Below are positions 1 through 8,600 of a stretch of DNA of 64,000 nt, piece after piece. The position numbers and the translations under genes were made by a program. This DNA is from an uncultured Oscillospiraceae bacterium (lineage in GTDB: Bacteria; Bacillota; Clostridia; Oscillospirales; Oscillospiraceae). The notes under the pieces were generated by a model. The model searched no databases. It was not told where the DNA came from and saw nothing but the letters and a program-made list of their open reading frames with translations. The DNA is taken from assembly GCA_947630375.1 (NCBI GenBank), contig CANRHH010000011.1:1-64000 (forward strand), in the 5' to 3' direction. Every line of letters begins with the position of its first letter. The first letter of the stretch is position 1.

Positions 1-4
1 CCAC

Positions 5-54
5 AAAAAACAACACCGGGGTACTGTTTCTTGCAGTCCTCGGTGTTGTTTTTT
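5..54. terminator. Bidirectional Rho-independent terminator
   Basis: A 14-bp perfect stem (positions 5-18 with 41-54) is bounded by six A on the left and six T on the right. It can end transcription from either side, so it probably terminates a gene lying before the window. Confidence 0.85.
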
Positions 55-120
55 CTGGGCCGTTTTGCTACAGCCCCGGCATTTTTTCCTTTTTGTGACT
101 TTCTGCGGACATTTTTCTGC

Positions 121-126
121 TATAAT
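121..126 (+). promoter_or_regulatory. -10 box of the response regulator operon
   Basis: TATAAT sits about 40 bp before the first gene. No good -35 box is found 16-18 bp upstream, which would suit an activator-dependent promoter. That last point is inference. Confidence 0.45.
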
Positions 127-165
127 ATATGAAGTCATGTTATTTAAACGGACAGGAGCGGCGAT

Positions 166-855
166 ATGAGGCAAATTTTGATCGTGGAGGACGACGTCCT
201 CTTAAACAGGACCCTGGCCTACAATCTGATCTCGGAGGGCTATGGGGTGACCACGGCGCTGAACTTCCGCACCGCCGCGGCGGAGCTGAAGAAGCGCCCC
301 TTTGACTTAACGCTGCTGGATGTCAATTTGCCGGATGGCAGCGGCTATGACCTCTGCCGGCTGATAAAGCCGGCCCAGCCTGGCACAGTGGTCATTTTCC
401 TGACCGTCAACGACCAGGAGAGCGACCTGCTCCGGGGCTATGAGGCCGGCGCGGTGGACTATATCACCAAGCCCTTTTCTGTCGGCGCCCTCCAGCGGAA
501 GATCCGGGCCATGTTCGCCCTGCTGGAACATCACGAGCCGGGCCGGGATCTGTATGACGACGGGCGGCTGTTTCTTGACTTTTCCGAACAGCGGGCCAGC
601 CTGAACGGAGAGCCTCTTTTCTTCTCTCCCATGGAGTGGAAGGTCCTGCGCCTGTTCTGCAGGCACCCCCGGCAGGTGCTCACCCGCCGCCAGCTCCTGG
701 AGGCGCTCTGGGACGCGGAGGAAAACTTTGTGGAGGAGCACACCCTGACCTCCACCATCAGCCGGATCCGGGGCAAGTTGGAAGCGGAGGGCAGCGCATA
801 TATCAAAACGATCTACGGCATGGGCTATCAGTGGACAGGAGGCGAACAGAAATGA
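166..855 (+). CDS. OmpR/PhoB-family response regulator
   Basis: A 229-residue DNA-binding response regulator. The receiver domain (about 1-115) has the acidic pair near residues 8-10, the phosphoacceptor Asp52 in LLDVNLPDG and the conserved Lys102 in ITKPF. A winged-helix output domain fills about 130-225 and ends in the usual YGMGYQW strand. The ATG follows AGGAG at good spacing. Its stop overlaps the kinase start (ATGA), so the two are translationally coupled. It probably responds to the downstream kinase and controls the ABC transporter that follows; the target is inferred from position. Confidence 0.93.
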   Translation: MRQILIVEDDVLLNRTLAYNLISEGYGVTTALNFRTAAAELKKRPFDLTLLDVNLPDGSGYDLCRLIKPAQPGTVVIFLTVNDQESDLLRGYEAGAVDYITKPFSVGALQRKIRAMFALLEHHEPGRDLYDDGRLFLDFSEQRASLNGEPLFFSPMEWKVLRLFCRHPRQVLTRRQLLEALWDAEENFVEEHTLTSTISRIRGKLEAEGSAYIKTIYGMGYQWTGGEQK

Positions 856-1883
856 GCCGAAACCCTCTCTCTGTCAAAGCCCTCTGCCTGTGGCTGGGGG
901 CCGGAGCCCTGCTCTCCATGCTGGCCCTCACCGGCGCGCTGGCCCTGCTCACCGGGGACCGGCTCTTGCTCCTTTCAGGCGCTCTGCTGACCGTCTGCGC
1001 TCTGCTGTGGCTGCTTCTGCTCTGCCGGCTCTTTGCCCGCCGCCTGTCCCTCTTTACCGGGGAGCTGTGCCGGACTCTGGATGACATGATCAGCGGCCGG
1101 CCGGTGCCGGAGCAGGCGGACGACACGGAGACGCTCTTTGCCCGGATCCGCCACCGGCTCACCCGGCTGTACGGCGTGCTCCGGGAAAACCGCCGGCAGG
1201 TGGAGCGAGAACAGCAGGCGCTGCAGGCCTTGGTCTCGGACATTGCCCACCAGGTAAAAACGCCCTTAAGCAACCTGAAAATGGTCTCCGACACGCTTCT
1301 TACAAAGCCGATCTCAGACCGGGAGCGGGCAGACTTTCTCCAGGGCCTCCGGACCCAGATTGAGAAGCTGGACTTTCTTCTCCAGGCCCTTGTGAAATGC
1401 TCCCGCCTGGAGACCGGGACCATCCAGCTGGAAAAGACCTGCTCTCCCCTGTTTGATACGCTGGCCCAGGCCCTGAGCGGCATCGTCTACGCGGCGGAGA
1501 GCAAGAACATCTCCGTCTCCGTGGACTGCCCGGAGGACCTGGCCCTCCCCCACGACAAGAAGTGGACCGCCGAGGCCCTGTTCAATCTGCTGGACAACGC
1601 GGTGAAATACACCCCTCCCGGCGGCAGTATCCGTGTCACGGCGGAGTCCTGGGAGATGTACGGCAAGCTGGACATCCGCGACACCGGCAAAGGGATCCCG
1701 GAGCGGAACCAGGCGGCGGTATTCCGGCGCTTTTACCGGGAAGAGGAGGTCCACGGGGAGCCCGGCGTAGGCATCGGCCTGTATCTGGCCCGGGAGATCG
1801 TCACCCGCCAGGGCGGCTACATAGCCCTGGCCTCCGAGCCTGGCCGGGGCTCCACCTTCTCCGTCTTTCTGCCCCGGCGTTGA
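852..1883 (+). CDS. Sensor histidine kinase with very short extracellular loop
   Basis: A 343-residue membrane kinase. Two transmembrane helices (about 9-34 and 38-60) are joined by only a few residues, so there is no extracellular sensor domain; this is the architecture of intramembrane-sensing kinases such as BceS. The phosphoacceptor His133 lies in DIAHQVKTPLSNL, the N box in LFNLLDNAVKY, then DTGKGIP and GVGIGLYLAREIV. A longer in-frame reading from 636 exists, but the ATG at 852 overlaps the regulator stop and gives the expected N-terminus. Such kinases often sense flux through a neighbouring ABC transporter, here 2008-5280; that link is inferred. Confidence 0.92.
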   Translation: MSRNPLSVKALCLWLGAGALLSMLALTGALALLTGDRLLLLSGALLTVCALLWLLLLCRLFARRLSLFTGELCRTLDDMISGRPVPEQADDTETLFARIRHRLTRLYGVLRENRRQVEREQQALQALVSDIAHQVKTPLSNLKMVSDTLLTKPISDRERADFLQGLRTQIEKLDFLLQALVKCSRLETGTIQLEKTCSPLFDTLAQALSGIVYAAESKNISVSVDCPEDLALPHDKKWTAEALFNLLDNAVKYTPPGGSIRVTAESWEMYGKLDIRDTGKGIPERNQAAVFRRFYREEEVHGEPGVGIGLYLAREIVTRQGGYIALASEPGRGSTFSVFLPRR

Positions 1884-2007
1884 TCTTTCTTCCGATGCTC
1901 CGCTTTCTGCGACCTTTTTATCCCTCTTTTTTTCAGCCTCCGGACGTTTCTGTGACCATCTGCCCTTATGATCAGCTTGGACGGAAAGTCCGGAAAGGAG
2001 CGTTTTT

Positions 2008-2673
2008 ATGACCATTCTGCAAACTGTTGATCTGAAAAAGTATTACGGCAAAAAGCCCAATGTGACCAAGGCCCTGGACGGGGTCAGCCTCTCGGTAGAG
2101 GAAGGGGAATTTGTGGCCGTGGTAGGGACCTCCGGCAGCGGCAAATCCACCCTGCTGCACATGATGGGCGGCCTGGACACCCCCACCTCCGGCAGCGTCC
2201 TGGTCCGGGGCCAGGAGCTGGCGAAGAAAAGCGAGGAGGAGCTGACCATCTTCCGCCGCCGGAACATCGGCTTCGTGTTCCAGAGCTACAACCTGGTCCC
2301 TATCTTAAACGTATTGGAAAACATCGTCCTGCCCGTAGAGCTGGACGGGGACCGGGCGGACCGGGCCTTTTTGGAGGAGATCGTGGGGATGCTGGCCCTG
2401 CAGGACAAGCTGAACAGCATGCCCAACCAGCTCTCCGGCGGCCAGCAGCAGCGGGTGGCCATCGCCCGGGCGCTGATCACCAAGCCCGCCATCGTGCTGG
2501 CGGACGAGCCCACCGGGAACCTGGATTCCCGGACCAGCGCCGACGTGCTGGGTCTTTTGCAGCGGTGCAGCCGGGAGCTGGACCAGACTGTTGTCATGAT
2601 CACCCACAACAACGAGCTTGCCCAGCTGGCCGGCCGGATCGTCCGCATCGAGGACGGCCGAATCGTCGCATAG
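2008..2673 (+). CDS. ABC transporter ATP-binding protein (MacB/LolD type)
   Basis: A 221-residue ATPase with Walker A GTSGSGKS (40-47), Q-loop in FVFQSYNLVP, signature LSGGQQQR (142-149), Walker B IVLADEP (162-168) and the switch histidine in MITHN. These features place it in the family that partners FtsX-like permeases (MacB, LolD, BceA). AAAGGAG precedes the ATG. The 124 bp between the kinase and this gene may hold a promoter, but no clear boxes were seen. The permease starts 12 bp after the stop. Confidence 0.94.
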   Translation: MTILQTVDLKKYYGKKPNVTKALDGVSLSVEEGEFVAVVGTSGSGKSTLLHMMGGLDTPTSGSVLVRGQELAKKSEEELTIFRRRNIGFVFQSYNLVPILNVLENIVLPVELDGDRADRAFLEEIVGMLALQDKLNSMPNQLSGGQQQRVAIARALITKPAIVLADEPTGNLDSRTSADVLGLLQRCSRELDQTVVMITHNNELAQLAGRIVRIEDGRIVA

Positions 2674-2685
2674 GGGGGTGAGCCC

Positions 2686-5280
2686 ATGACCTTCCCCTTT
2701 GAAAACAACACCTCCGCCGCGGTGAAAAACCTGGCCCGGCGGAGCCTGAAAGCCCGGAAAAACACAGTGGCCATCCTGGCGATCCTGCTCTCTGCCCTGC
2801 TGTTCACCGGCCTTTTCACCGTGGTCATAAACTTGGTGTCGGCCTATGAGCAGAACCATATGCGCGTCATGGGCGGTCATGCCCACGCGGGGCTGAAGCA
2901 GGTCACCCTGGAGACCTATGAGGAGCTGGCTGCCGACGAGCGCTGGGCCGGCAGCGGGTACTCCGTCTTTATCGGCAAAGCCGTGGGCAGCGCCTTTGCC
3001 AAACTCAACACCGAGGTCCGCTGGGCGGATGATTTTTACGCGGAGGAAGCCTTCTGCCGGCCTGCCGAGGGGCATATGCCGGAAGCGGAGAAGGAACTTG
3101 CCACCAGCCGCCTGGTGCTGAAGGCTTTAGGCGTGTCCGATAAGCTGGGGACCGAGGTGCCTGTCCGCATCGAGACGGACACGGAGACCGTCACCGGCAC
3201 CTTCACCCTCTGCGGCGTCTGGGACGGGGACCCGGCGGCGGGGGCCCAGATGCTCTGGCTCTCCCGGAGCTACACGGATCAGATCGCCCCGGTGCGCCAT
3301 GGCAGCCCTGCCGGGGTGCCCGTGGGTGAATACAGCGGCACGGTCTACGCCTCCTTCATGCTGCCCAGCTCCTGGCGGCTGGAGGACCGGGCCTATCAGA
3401 TCTTCAGCGATCACGGTCTGGCCGATGAATTTCATTTTAACGCCGCCTACGCCATGTCCAGCTTTAAGCTGACGGACGCGCTCCCTGTGCTGGCCCTGGC
3501 GCTGCTGGTGCTGGCGGCGGGCTATCTGCTGATCTACAATATTTTTTACATCTCCATCGCCCAGGACATCCGTTTTTACGGGATGCTCAAGACCTTAGGG
3601 GCTACCGGCAGGCAGCTGCGGAGCCTGATCTATCGAAAAGCCCTGCGGCTGTCCGCCGTCGGCATCCCTCTGGGCCTGGCTCTGGGCTGGGCCCTGGGCA
3701 CGGCCCTGTCCCCGGCCATTCTGGGGAGCATGCCCATCTCCGAAAAAGTCTCCGTGCACAGCGCCCACCCGTTTATTTTCCTCTTTGGGGCCCTCTTCGC
3801 CCTGCTGACGGTGTTCATCAGCTGCCGCAAACCCGCGAAGATCGCCGGAAAGGTCTCCCCCATGGAGGCGCTGCGCTATAACGAGGCGGAAGTGGCCTCT
3901 AAGAAGACCCGCCGGGCCGCCAAGCCCGTAACCTCCGGCCGCCTGGCCCGGCAGAACCTGAGCCGCAGCAAGAAAAAAGTGGCCGTGGTGGTCCTAAGCC
4001 TGGCTTTAAGCCTGGTGATCTTCAACAGCGCCGCTTCGCTTGTGGGAGGCTTTGATTTTGAGACCTTCATCTCCGATTCCCTGGTCAACGATTTCGCCGT
4101 GGCGGACGCAGGACTCCTCAACAACATGGCCCGCAACGCCCGGCGCTCCGCTGTGGACGCCGCGCTCCAGACCAACATCGCCGCCCTGGAGGGCCTGGAG
4201 GGCATGGGCAGCGTGTACAGCTGCTTTGCCGATCAGCCCATCACCGATGAGCTGGCCGCCATCATCCGGGACGCGGGGCAGCATGAGGAAGTGGCCCGAT
4301 CCCTCATGTATCAAAACGCCGTGGGCGAGATGGACGGGACAGAGGCCACCCGTGGCAATATGAACTACGCTGTCTACGGTCTGGACGATTACGCCGCTCA
4401 AAAGCTCACGGTCCTGGAGGGGGAGCTGGACTGGGACCGGTGGCGCGCCGGCGAGGGCGTGTTCATCACGCCCGCCGTGCTCTGGGGCGGGAAATACTGC
4501 CTCTATCATCCAGGGGATATGATGTCCGTGGACCTGACGGAAATGCTGGACGGCGCCGCGTATAACTATTGGGACGAGTCAGCGGCCCGCACCGTCAAAA
4601 CATACCAGGTGCTGGCGGTGGTGGAGCTGCCCAGCGCCTATGGCAGCGGCGTGAGCATGGGCAGCGGTACGCGCATCATTCTGCCGGAGACAGAGTATCT
4701 GCACTATGTGAACGAGGGCGCCCGTCTCCCCATGCTGACCGTCTTTGACGTGGACGACGAGCACATGGCTCAGGCGGAGGCCTTCGTGAAAAACTACACC
4801 GAAAATGTAGACCCCTCCATGGACTATCGCTCCCGGCTGTCTCTGGAGGAGGAATACCGGGGCCTCATCCGCATGTTCACCCTGGTGGGCGGGGCCCTGT
4901 GCGCCCTGCTGGCCCTCATCGGGATTTTGAACTTTGTAAACTCCATGGCCACCTCGGTCCTCACCCGCCGCCGGGAGATCGCCATGCTCCAGGCCGTGGG
5001 CATGACCGGGCGCCAGGTCCGGCACATGCTGATCTTTGAGGGCCTGGGCTACATGCTGCTGGGCCTGGCCTTTGCCCTGCTGCTGTCCTCCGTTACAAAT
5101 GTCACTGTGCTGCGCTCCATAACGGAGGGCATGTGGGCCTTCCGCTATCGCTTCACGCTGCTCCCCGTGCTGCTGTCCGCGCCTCCCCTGGCCGCGGTGG
5201 CGGCAGCCGTCCCTCTGATCTGCTATGTCCATCTTCTCCGCGGGCAAAGCCTCATCGACCGTCTGCGGGATCTGGGGTAA
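2686..5280 (+). CDS. FtsX-like ABC transporter permease, duplicated architecture
   Basis: An 864-residue permease. An N-terminal helix (about 28-50) is followed by an extracellular region of some 200 residues, then three helices ending near residue 370 with a first FtsX-type core. A linker and another helix (about 430-450) follow, then a second extracellular region of about 250 residues and a final three-helix FtsX block. Two large extracellular domains and about eight helices differ from BceB (ten helices, one large domain) and are more like MacB/LolCE permeases fused in tandem. The substrate is unknown; export of a peptide or lipid-like compound, or antibiotic resistance, is plausible. A strong terminator follows. 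Confidence 0.9.
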   Translation: MTFPFENNTSAAVKNLARRSLKARKNTVAILAILLSALLFTGLFTVVINLVSAYEQNHMRVMGGHAHAGLKQVTLETYEELAADERWAGSGYSVFIGKAVGSAFAKLNTEVRWADDFYAEEAFCRPAEGHMPEAEKELATSRLVLKALGVSDKLGTEVPVRIETDTETVTGTFTLCGVWDGDPAAGAQMLWLSRSYTDQIAPVRHGSPAGVPVGEYSGTVYASFMLPSSWRLEDRAYQIFSDHGLADEFHFNAAYAMSSFKLTDALPVLALALLVLAAGYLLIYNIFYISIAQDIRFYGMLKTLGATGRQLRSLIYRKALRLSAVGIPLGLALGWALGTALSPAILGSMPISEKVSVHSAHPFIFLFGALFALLTVFISCRKPAKIAGKVSPMEALRYNEAEVASKKTRRAAKPVTSGRLARQNLSRSKKKVAVVVLSLALSLVIFNSAASLVGGFDFETFISDSLVNDFAVADAGLLNNMARNARRSAVDAALQTNIAALEGLEGMGSVYSCFADQPITDELAAIIRDAGQHEEVARSLMYQNAVGEMDGTEATRGNMNYAVYGLDDYAAQKLTVLEGELDWDRWRAGEGVFITPAVLWGGKYCLYHPGDMMSVDLTEMLDGAAYNYWDESAARTVKTYQVLAVVELPSAYGSGVSMGSGTRIILPETEYLHYVNEGARLPMLTVFDVDDEHMAQAEAFVKNYTENVDPSMDYRSRLSLEEEYRGLIRMFTLVGGALCALLALIGILNFVNSMATSVLTRRREIAMLQAVGMTGRQVRHMLIFEGLGYMLLGLAFALLLSSVTNVTVLRSITEGMWAFRYRFTLLPVLLSAPPLAAVAAAVPLICYVHLLRGQSLIDRLRDLG

Positions 5281-5290
5281 GAATCGTTAA

Positions 5291-5325
5291 AAAGCAGCTG
5301 TGGGCAGAGAACCCACAGCTGCTTT
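5291..5325 (+). terminator. Rho-independent terminator after the ABC operon
   Basis: A 14-bp perfect stem (5291-5304 with 5312-5325) has a 7-base loop. The end of the stem supplies the T stretch. It separates the plus-strand operon from the convergent XdhC-like gene. Confidence 0.85.
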
Positions 5326-5381
5326 CAATTGGTTAAAATCTTATGGCGCGTATTTTCTGAGCGGACAGCGGGAGACTTCCA

Positions 5382-6413
5382 TCATCTGTCCGTATAATCC
5401 TCAACCAGCACCTTCATGGTGCCGCCGCAGACCATGCCCTCGCTCGCGGCCACGTCGCCGGTCAGGTCGATGTCCATGAGCTTATAGCGCCCGGTGCCGA
5501 TGAGGCGCACCGCGTCCTTGATAACAGCGGCCTCGCTGCATCCGCCGCCGATGCTGCCGGTGACCTTCCCCAGAGGGCTGACGGCCATCTTGGCCCCGGC
5601 GCCCCGGGGCGTGGAGCCCTTGGTCTCAATGACCGTGACCACAGCTTTGGGCTCCCGGTTTTCGGCCAGATAGCAGAGGATCTCCGGTTCCACGTCCGAG
5701 TCGTTGCAGTACCGGTCCGGCCCGCCGTGCTCCGGCAGGCGCTTGTACGCGATGACCTCCGCTAAAATGGACACGGCGATCTCCTCCGGCGTCACCGCCC
5801 CGATGCTCAGGCCGATGGGCGTGCAGATCCGGTCCATCTTTTCCCGGGAATAGCCCTCCTCAGAGAGCATCTCCATCAATCCCCGGACCCGGCGTCGGCT
5901 GCCGATGAGCCCCAGATAGGCCGGCTGTTCGCCGGGGAGGATCACCCGCAGACAGTCCGCGTCGTGAACGTGCCCCCGGGTGATGATCACCACATAGTCA
6001 TAGGGGGTGATCTTCAGGCGGCGGATCGCGTTTTCAAAGCTGTCGCAGAGCACCTCTTCGGCCAGCGGGAATCGGCTGCGGTTGGCAAAATCCGGCCGGT
6101 CATCCGCCACCGTGACGGAGAAGCCGCACTTGGCGGCAAATTCGCACACCGGCAGGGCGATATGTCCCCCGCCCAAAACGATCAGCCGCTCCCGGGGCAG
6201 CATGGGCTCCCGGACCGTGATGGTTCCCTCTTCCTCCTCCGCGGTCACCCGGGCGAAGCGCCGGCCGCGGGCGTCCTCCACCGGGCGCACCTCTGTGAGC
6301 CTCCGGCGCAGGCCGTCGCGGATCTCCCCGCTCTCTCCCCGGATCACCGTCTCCAGGCAGACAGGCCGGTTCTCTGTCAAGGTCTGAAGAATGTTCGTGT
6401 AAAGTTCTGTCAT
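5382..6413 (-). CDS. XdhC/CoxI-family protein with Rossmann domain first
   Basis: A 343-residue protein of the XdhC family, which handles molybdenum cofactor and helps mature xanthine dehydrogenase-type hydroxylases. A Rossmann domain (about 75-225) begins with LIVLGGGHIALPV and contains the ITRGHVHD and GLIGSRRRV motifs of the XdhC C-terminal domain. The CoxI-type domain follows (about 240-340) with ETKGSTPRGAGAKM and GSIGGGCSEAAV. Classical XdhC carries these in the opposite order. The ATG at 6413 follows AGGGGG by 8 bases; an in-frame GTG at 6422 is possible. It lies 31 bp after the MobA-like gene on the same strand. No molybdenum hydroxylase subunits are in the window. Confidence 0.85.
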   Translation of the reverse strand: MTELYTNILQTLTENRPVCLETVIRGESGEIRDGLRRRLTEVRPVEDARGRRFARVTAEEEEGTITVREPMLPRERLIVLGGGHIALPVCEFAAKCGFSVTVADDRPDFANRSRFPLAEEVLCDSFENAIRRLKITPYDYVVIITRGHVHDADCLRVILPGEQPAYLGLIGSRRRVRGLMEMLSEEGYSREKMDRICTPIGLSIGAVTPEEIAVSILAEVIAYKRLPEHGGPDRYCNDSDVEPEILCYLAENREPKAVVTVIETKGSTPRGAGAKMAVSPLGKVTGSIGGGCSEAAVIKDAVRLIGTGRYKLMDIDLTGDVAASEGMVCGGTMKVLVEDYTDR

Positions 6414-6444
6414 AGCACGCACCCCCTATCTATACCTCCTCGTT

Positions 6445-7371
6445 TTACGAGAAAATGTCCTCAAAATACTGGGGATACCGGGAACGGGCGTAGGCCTGGA
6501 CGTCTTTTTTGTACGCCTGGAACCGGGAAAGCAGCCGCCGGCCGCTCTCGGTCAGTTCACTGGTACTGCCCCCCAGTCCGCCCTGGCTGCGCAGGACGAC
6601 GGAGCCCCCCACCTGGGCCTCCAGGGTGTGGATGATGTTCCAGCCGGTAGAATAGGAGATCTGCATCCGCTCACAGGCTTCCCGGACAGACTGAGTCTCG
6701 TCGATCAGCACCAGAAGCAGGGCCACCCGGTCGTCCAGGAAGGTCTTTTCCTTATTCAGCGAGACGCTGAGCTCCGGGTGGCAAAGCTGGGAGTTGTGAT
6801 ACTTCAACAGGGAGGAATAATCCTCCGGCGTATCCGCGTCATACAGGGTCCCCCGGTCCGTGACCGGGATCTGCCGCATCTCTGCCGAGCACTGGGCGCA
6901 GGCCCCGCGCAGCCCCTGTTCCCCGGAATAGGCCAGGATCTCATCCACCAGCTCTGCCGCGATCAGGATCGGATGGCCGGTCTTCCCCTCGCAGACCGGG
7001 CAGGCCAGCTTTGCCCCGCTTTGCAGCAGCGTCTCCACGGTCCCGCACGTAAAAAGGGGGATGTCGATCGGCGTAAACAGCAGCGTGCCGCACTTATCCT
7101 TCAGATACCGAAGCCCGATCTTGGCCGATTCAAACATCTGCGTGCTCGCATAGGCCGGGTTTCGCAGAAAGACGATCCCGTTTCCGGCCAGGTGCTTCTC
7201 CAGCACGGAGGCGTTGTGCCCGGTGACCACAACGATGTGTTCCACGCCGGCCTGCTGAAAAGTGGTCACGACCCGCTGGGCGATCGAGATCGACCCGATA
7301 TTCAGCATAGGCTTAAAATCTCCCATTCTGGAAGACAAGCCCGCCGCCACGATCACTGCTCCTGCCGCCAT
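6445..7371 (-). CDS. MobA/MocA-like nucleotidyltransferase fused to ModE-like HTH
   Basis: A 308-residue fusion. Residues 1-190 form a nucleotidyltransferase of the MobA/MocA type (IVAAGLSSRMGDFKPML at the nucleotide site, then VVTGHN and FTPIDIPLF), likely to attach CMP or GMP to molybdopterin. Residues about 205-308 form a winged helix like the N-terminal domain of ModE/LysR regulators (SVREACERMQISYSTGW, then GGLGGSTSELTESG). A strong AAAGGAGG precedes the ATG. It is the first gene of a pair with the XdhC-like gene. The fusion suggests a cofactor enzyme that also senses molybdenum or controls transcription; that role is inferred. Confidence 0.85.
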   Translation of the reverse strand: MAAGAVIVAAGLSSRMGDFKPMLNIGSISIAQRVVTTFQQAGVEHIVVVTGHNASVLEKHLAGNGIVFLRNPAYASTQMFESAKIGLRYLKDKCGTLLFTPIDIPLFTCGTVETLLQSGAKLACPVCEGKTGHPILIAAELVDEILAYSGEQGLRGACAQCSAEMRQIPVTDRGTLYDADTPEDYSSLLKYHNSQLCHPELSVSLNKEKTFLDDRVALLLVLIDETQSVREACERMQISYSTGWNIIHTLEAQVGGSVVLRSQGGLGGSTSELTESGRRLLSRFQAYKKDVQAYARSRYPQYFEDIFS

Positions 7372-7471
7372 AGCGCGCCTCCTTTGCGAAAAAATTTTCC
7401 TATACGATCAGTATAAAACAGAAGCTTCCTCAAATGCAACTGTTTTTCGTAGGATCCCCGCGGAAACCGGT

Positions 7472-7499
7472 AAGGACATGCGGCACACCGCATGTCCTT
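7472..7499. terminator. Hairpin between hypB and the molybdenum cofactor genes
   Basis: A 12-bp perfect stem (7472-7483 with 7488-7499) with a 4-base loop, 35 bp after the hypB stop. The T stretch lies on the plus side and is short, so on the minus strand it is a stem with a weak U tract. Confidence 0.5.
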
Positions 7500-7533
7500 T
7501 TGTTTGCATATTCTGTTTATCCCCGGCGCGCAA

Positions 7534-8202
7534 TCAGTTGTTCCAGGCGCCGACCTGCTCCCGGAGCCAATCGCACCAGGCGTCCACGCCCTCGCCGGTC
7601 TTGGCGCTGATGGGGAAGATCTTCAGCTTGGGGTTGCGCATATGGGCGTACTCCACCACCTTCTCCAGGTCGAAATCGAAATAGGGCAGCACGTCTATCT
7701 TGTTGATGATCAGCGCATCACAGACCTGGAAGATCAGGGGGTATTTCAGGGGCTTGTCGTGCCCTTCGGGGACAGAGAGGATCATGGCGTTCTTGACAGC
7801 GCCGGTGTCAAACTCCGCCGGGCACACCAAGTTCCCCACGTTCTCCAGCACTACTAAGTCCAGCCCTTCGGTGCCCAGCTCATTGAGCCCCTGGCGGGTC
7901 ATATCCGCGTCCAGGTGGCACATGCCGCCGGTGTGCAGCTGGATGACCTTCACGCCGGTCTTGGAGATGGCCTCGGCGTCCACGTCCGAGTCGATATCCG
8001 CCTCCATAATGCCGATGCGCATCTCGTCCTTCAGCGCGGCGATGGTGCGCTTCAGGGTGCTGGTCTTGCCGGAGCCGGGGGAAGACATCAGATTCAGCAG
8101 GAAGGTTTTCCGGGCCTTCAGCTCCTCCCGGACCTTGTCCGCTTCCCGGTCGTTGTTGGCAAACACACTCTGCTTGATCTCATATACCTTGAATGGTTCC
8201 AT
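7534..8202 (-). CDS. hypB: HypB, nickel insertion GTPase
   Basis: A 222-residue GTPase that, with HypA, delivers nickel to [NiFe]-hydrogenase precursors. The P-loop SSPGSGKTS lies near residues 39-47. GGMCHLDADM carries the conserved Cys-His metal site, and ENVGNLVCPAEFD, NKIDVLPY and PISAKTGEG are the other GTPase and HypB blocks. The histidine-rich N-terminal tail of some HypB proteins is absent. The ATG at 8202 lies 2 bp after the hypA stop; a longer in-frame reading to 8331 would overlap hypA and is rejected. No hydrogenase structural gene is in the window, so the client enzyme must be encoded elsewhere. Confidence 0.95.
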   Translation of the reverse strand: MEPFKVYEIKQSVFANNDREADKVREELKARKTFLLNLMSSPGSGKTSTLKRTIAALKDEMRIGIMEADIDSDVDAEAISKTGVKVIQLHTGGMCHLDADMTRQGLNELGTEGLDLVVLENVGNLVCPAEFDTGAVKNAMILSVPEGHDKPLKYPLIFQVCDALIINKIDVLPYFDFDLEKVVEYAHMRNPKLKIFPISAKTGEGVDAWCDWLREQVGAWNN

Positions 8203-8204
8203 GT

Positions 8205-8549
8205 TCAACACGCCTCGATCTCTTTGATATTCATTTCTCGCCCCTGCTGCAGCCAGGTCTCCCCGCTGCCGCAGTAGGGACAGGTCTTCCCATATTGCAT
8301 GGTCGGATAGGTTTTTTTGCAGGCATTGCACCAGGTAACAGCCGGGATAGTCTCATACTGGAGCTTGGCCCCCTCAAACAGCGGGAACTTCTTGGTATAC
8401 CAATCCCAGTAGTCCAGCAGGTACTCCGGAATGATCCCGGACACCTCGCCGAACTCCAAGGTGACGGAGTTGACCTTGGTCAGCTGGTTCTCCTCGGCCA
8501 CCTGCTGCACCTGCTTGACCACATAGTTGACGATTCCCAGTTCGTGCAT
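8205..8549 (-). CDS. hypA: HypA, nickel metallochaperone
   Basis: A 114-residue protein. It must begin MHELGIV, because the N-terminal Met-His-Glu binds nickel, so the start is set at 8549 although the frame stays open upstream. The structural zinc site is visible as two CxxC pairs (CNAC and CPYC, near residues 73-93). It follows the 927-residue oxidoreductase by about 50 bp and runs directly into hypB. It likely hands Ni to a [NiFe]-hydrogenase or a related nickel enzyme. Confidence 0.95.
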   Translation of the reverse strand: MHELGIVNYVVKQVQQVAEENQLTKVNSVTLEFGEVSGIIPEYLLDYWDWYTKKFPLFEGAKLQYETIPAVTWCNACKKTYPTMQYGKTCPYCGSGETWLQQGREMNIKEIEAC

Positions 8550-8600
8550 AGCGTTCCTTTCAGTATGGCGCGGGGTTTTCACCCCGCGCCATACGCTGGT

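Noticed and set aside
636..851. Longer N-terminus for the sensor kinase
   Set aside because: It would overlap the response regulator by over 200 bp in another frame and encode a Pro/Gly-rich non-conserved stretch; the ATGA overlap at 852 is the natural start.
5382..7371. Selenium-dependent hydroxylase locus
   Set aside because: XdhC- and MobA-like genes suggested it, but no hydroxylase subunit, selD, yqeB or in-frame TGA was seen.
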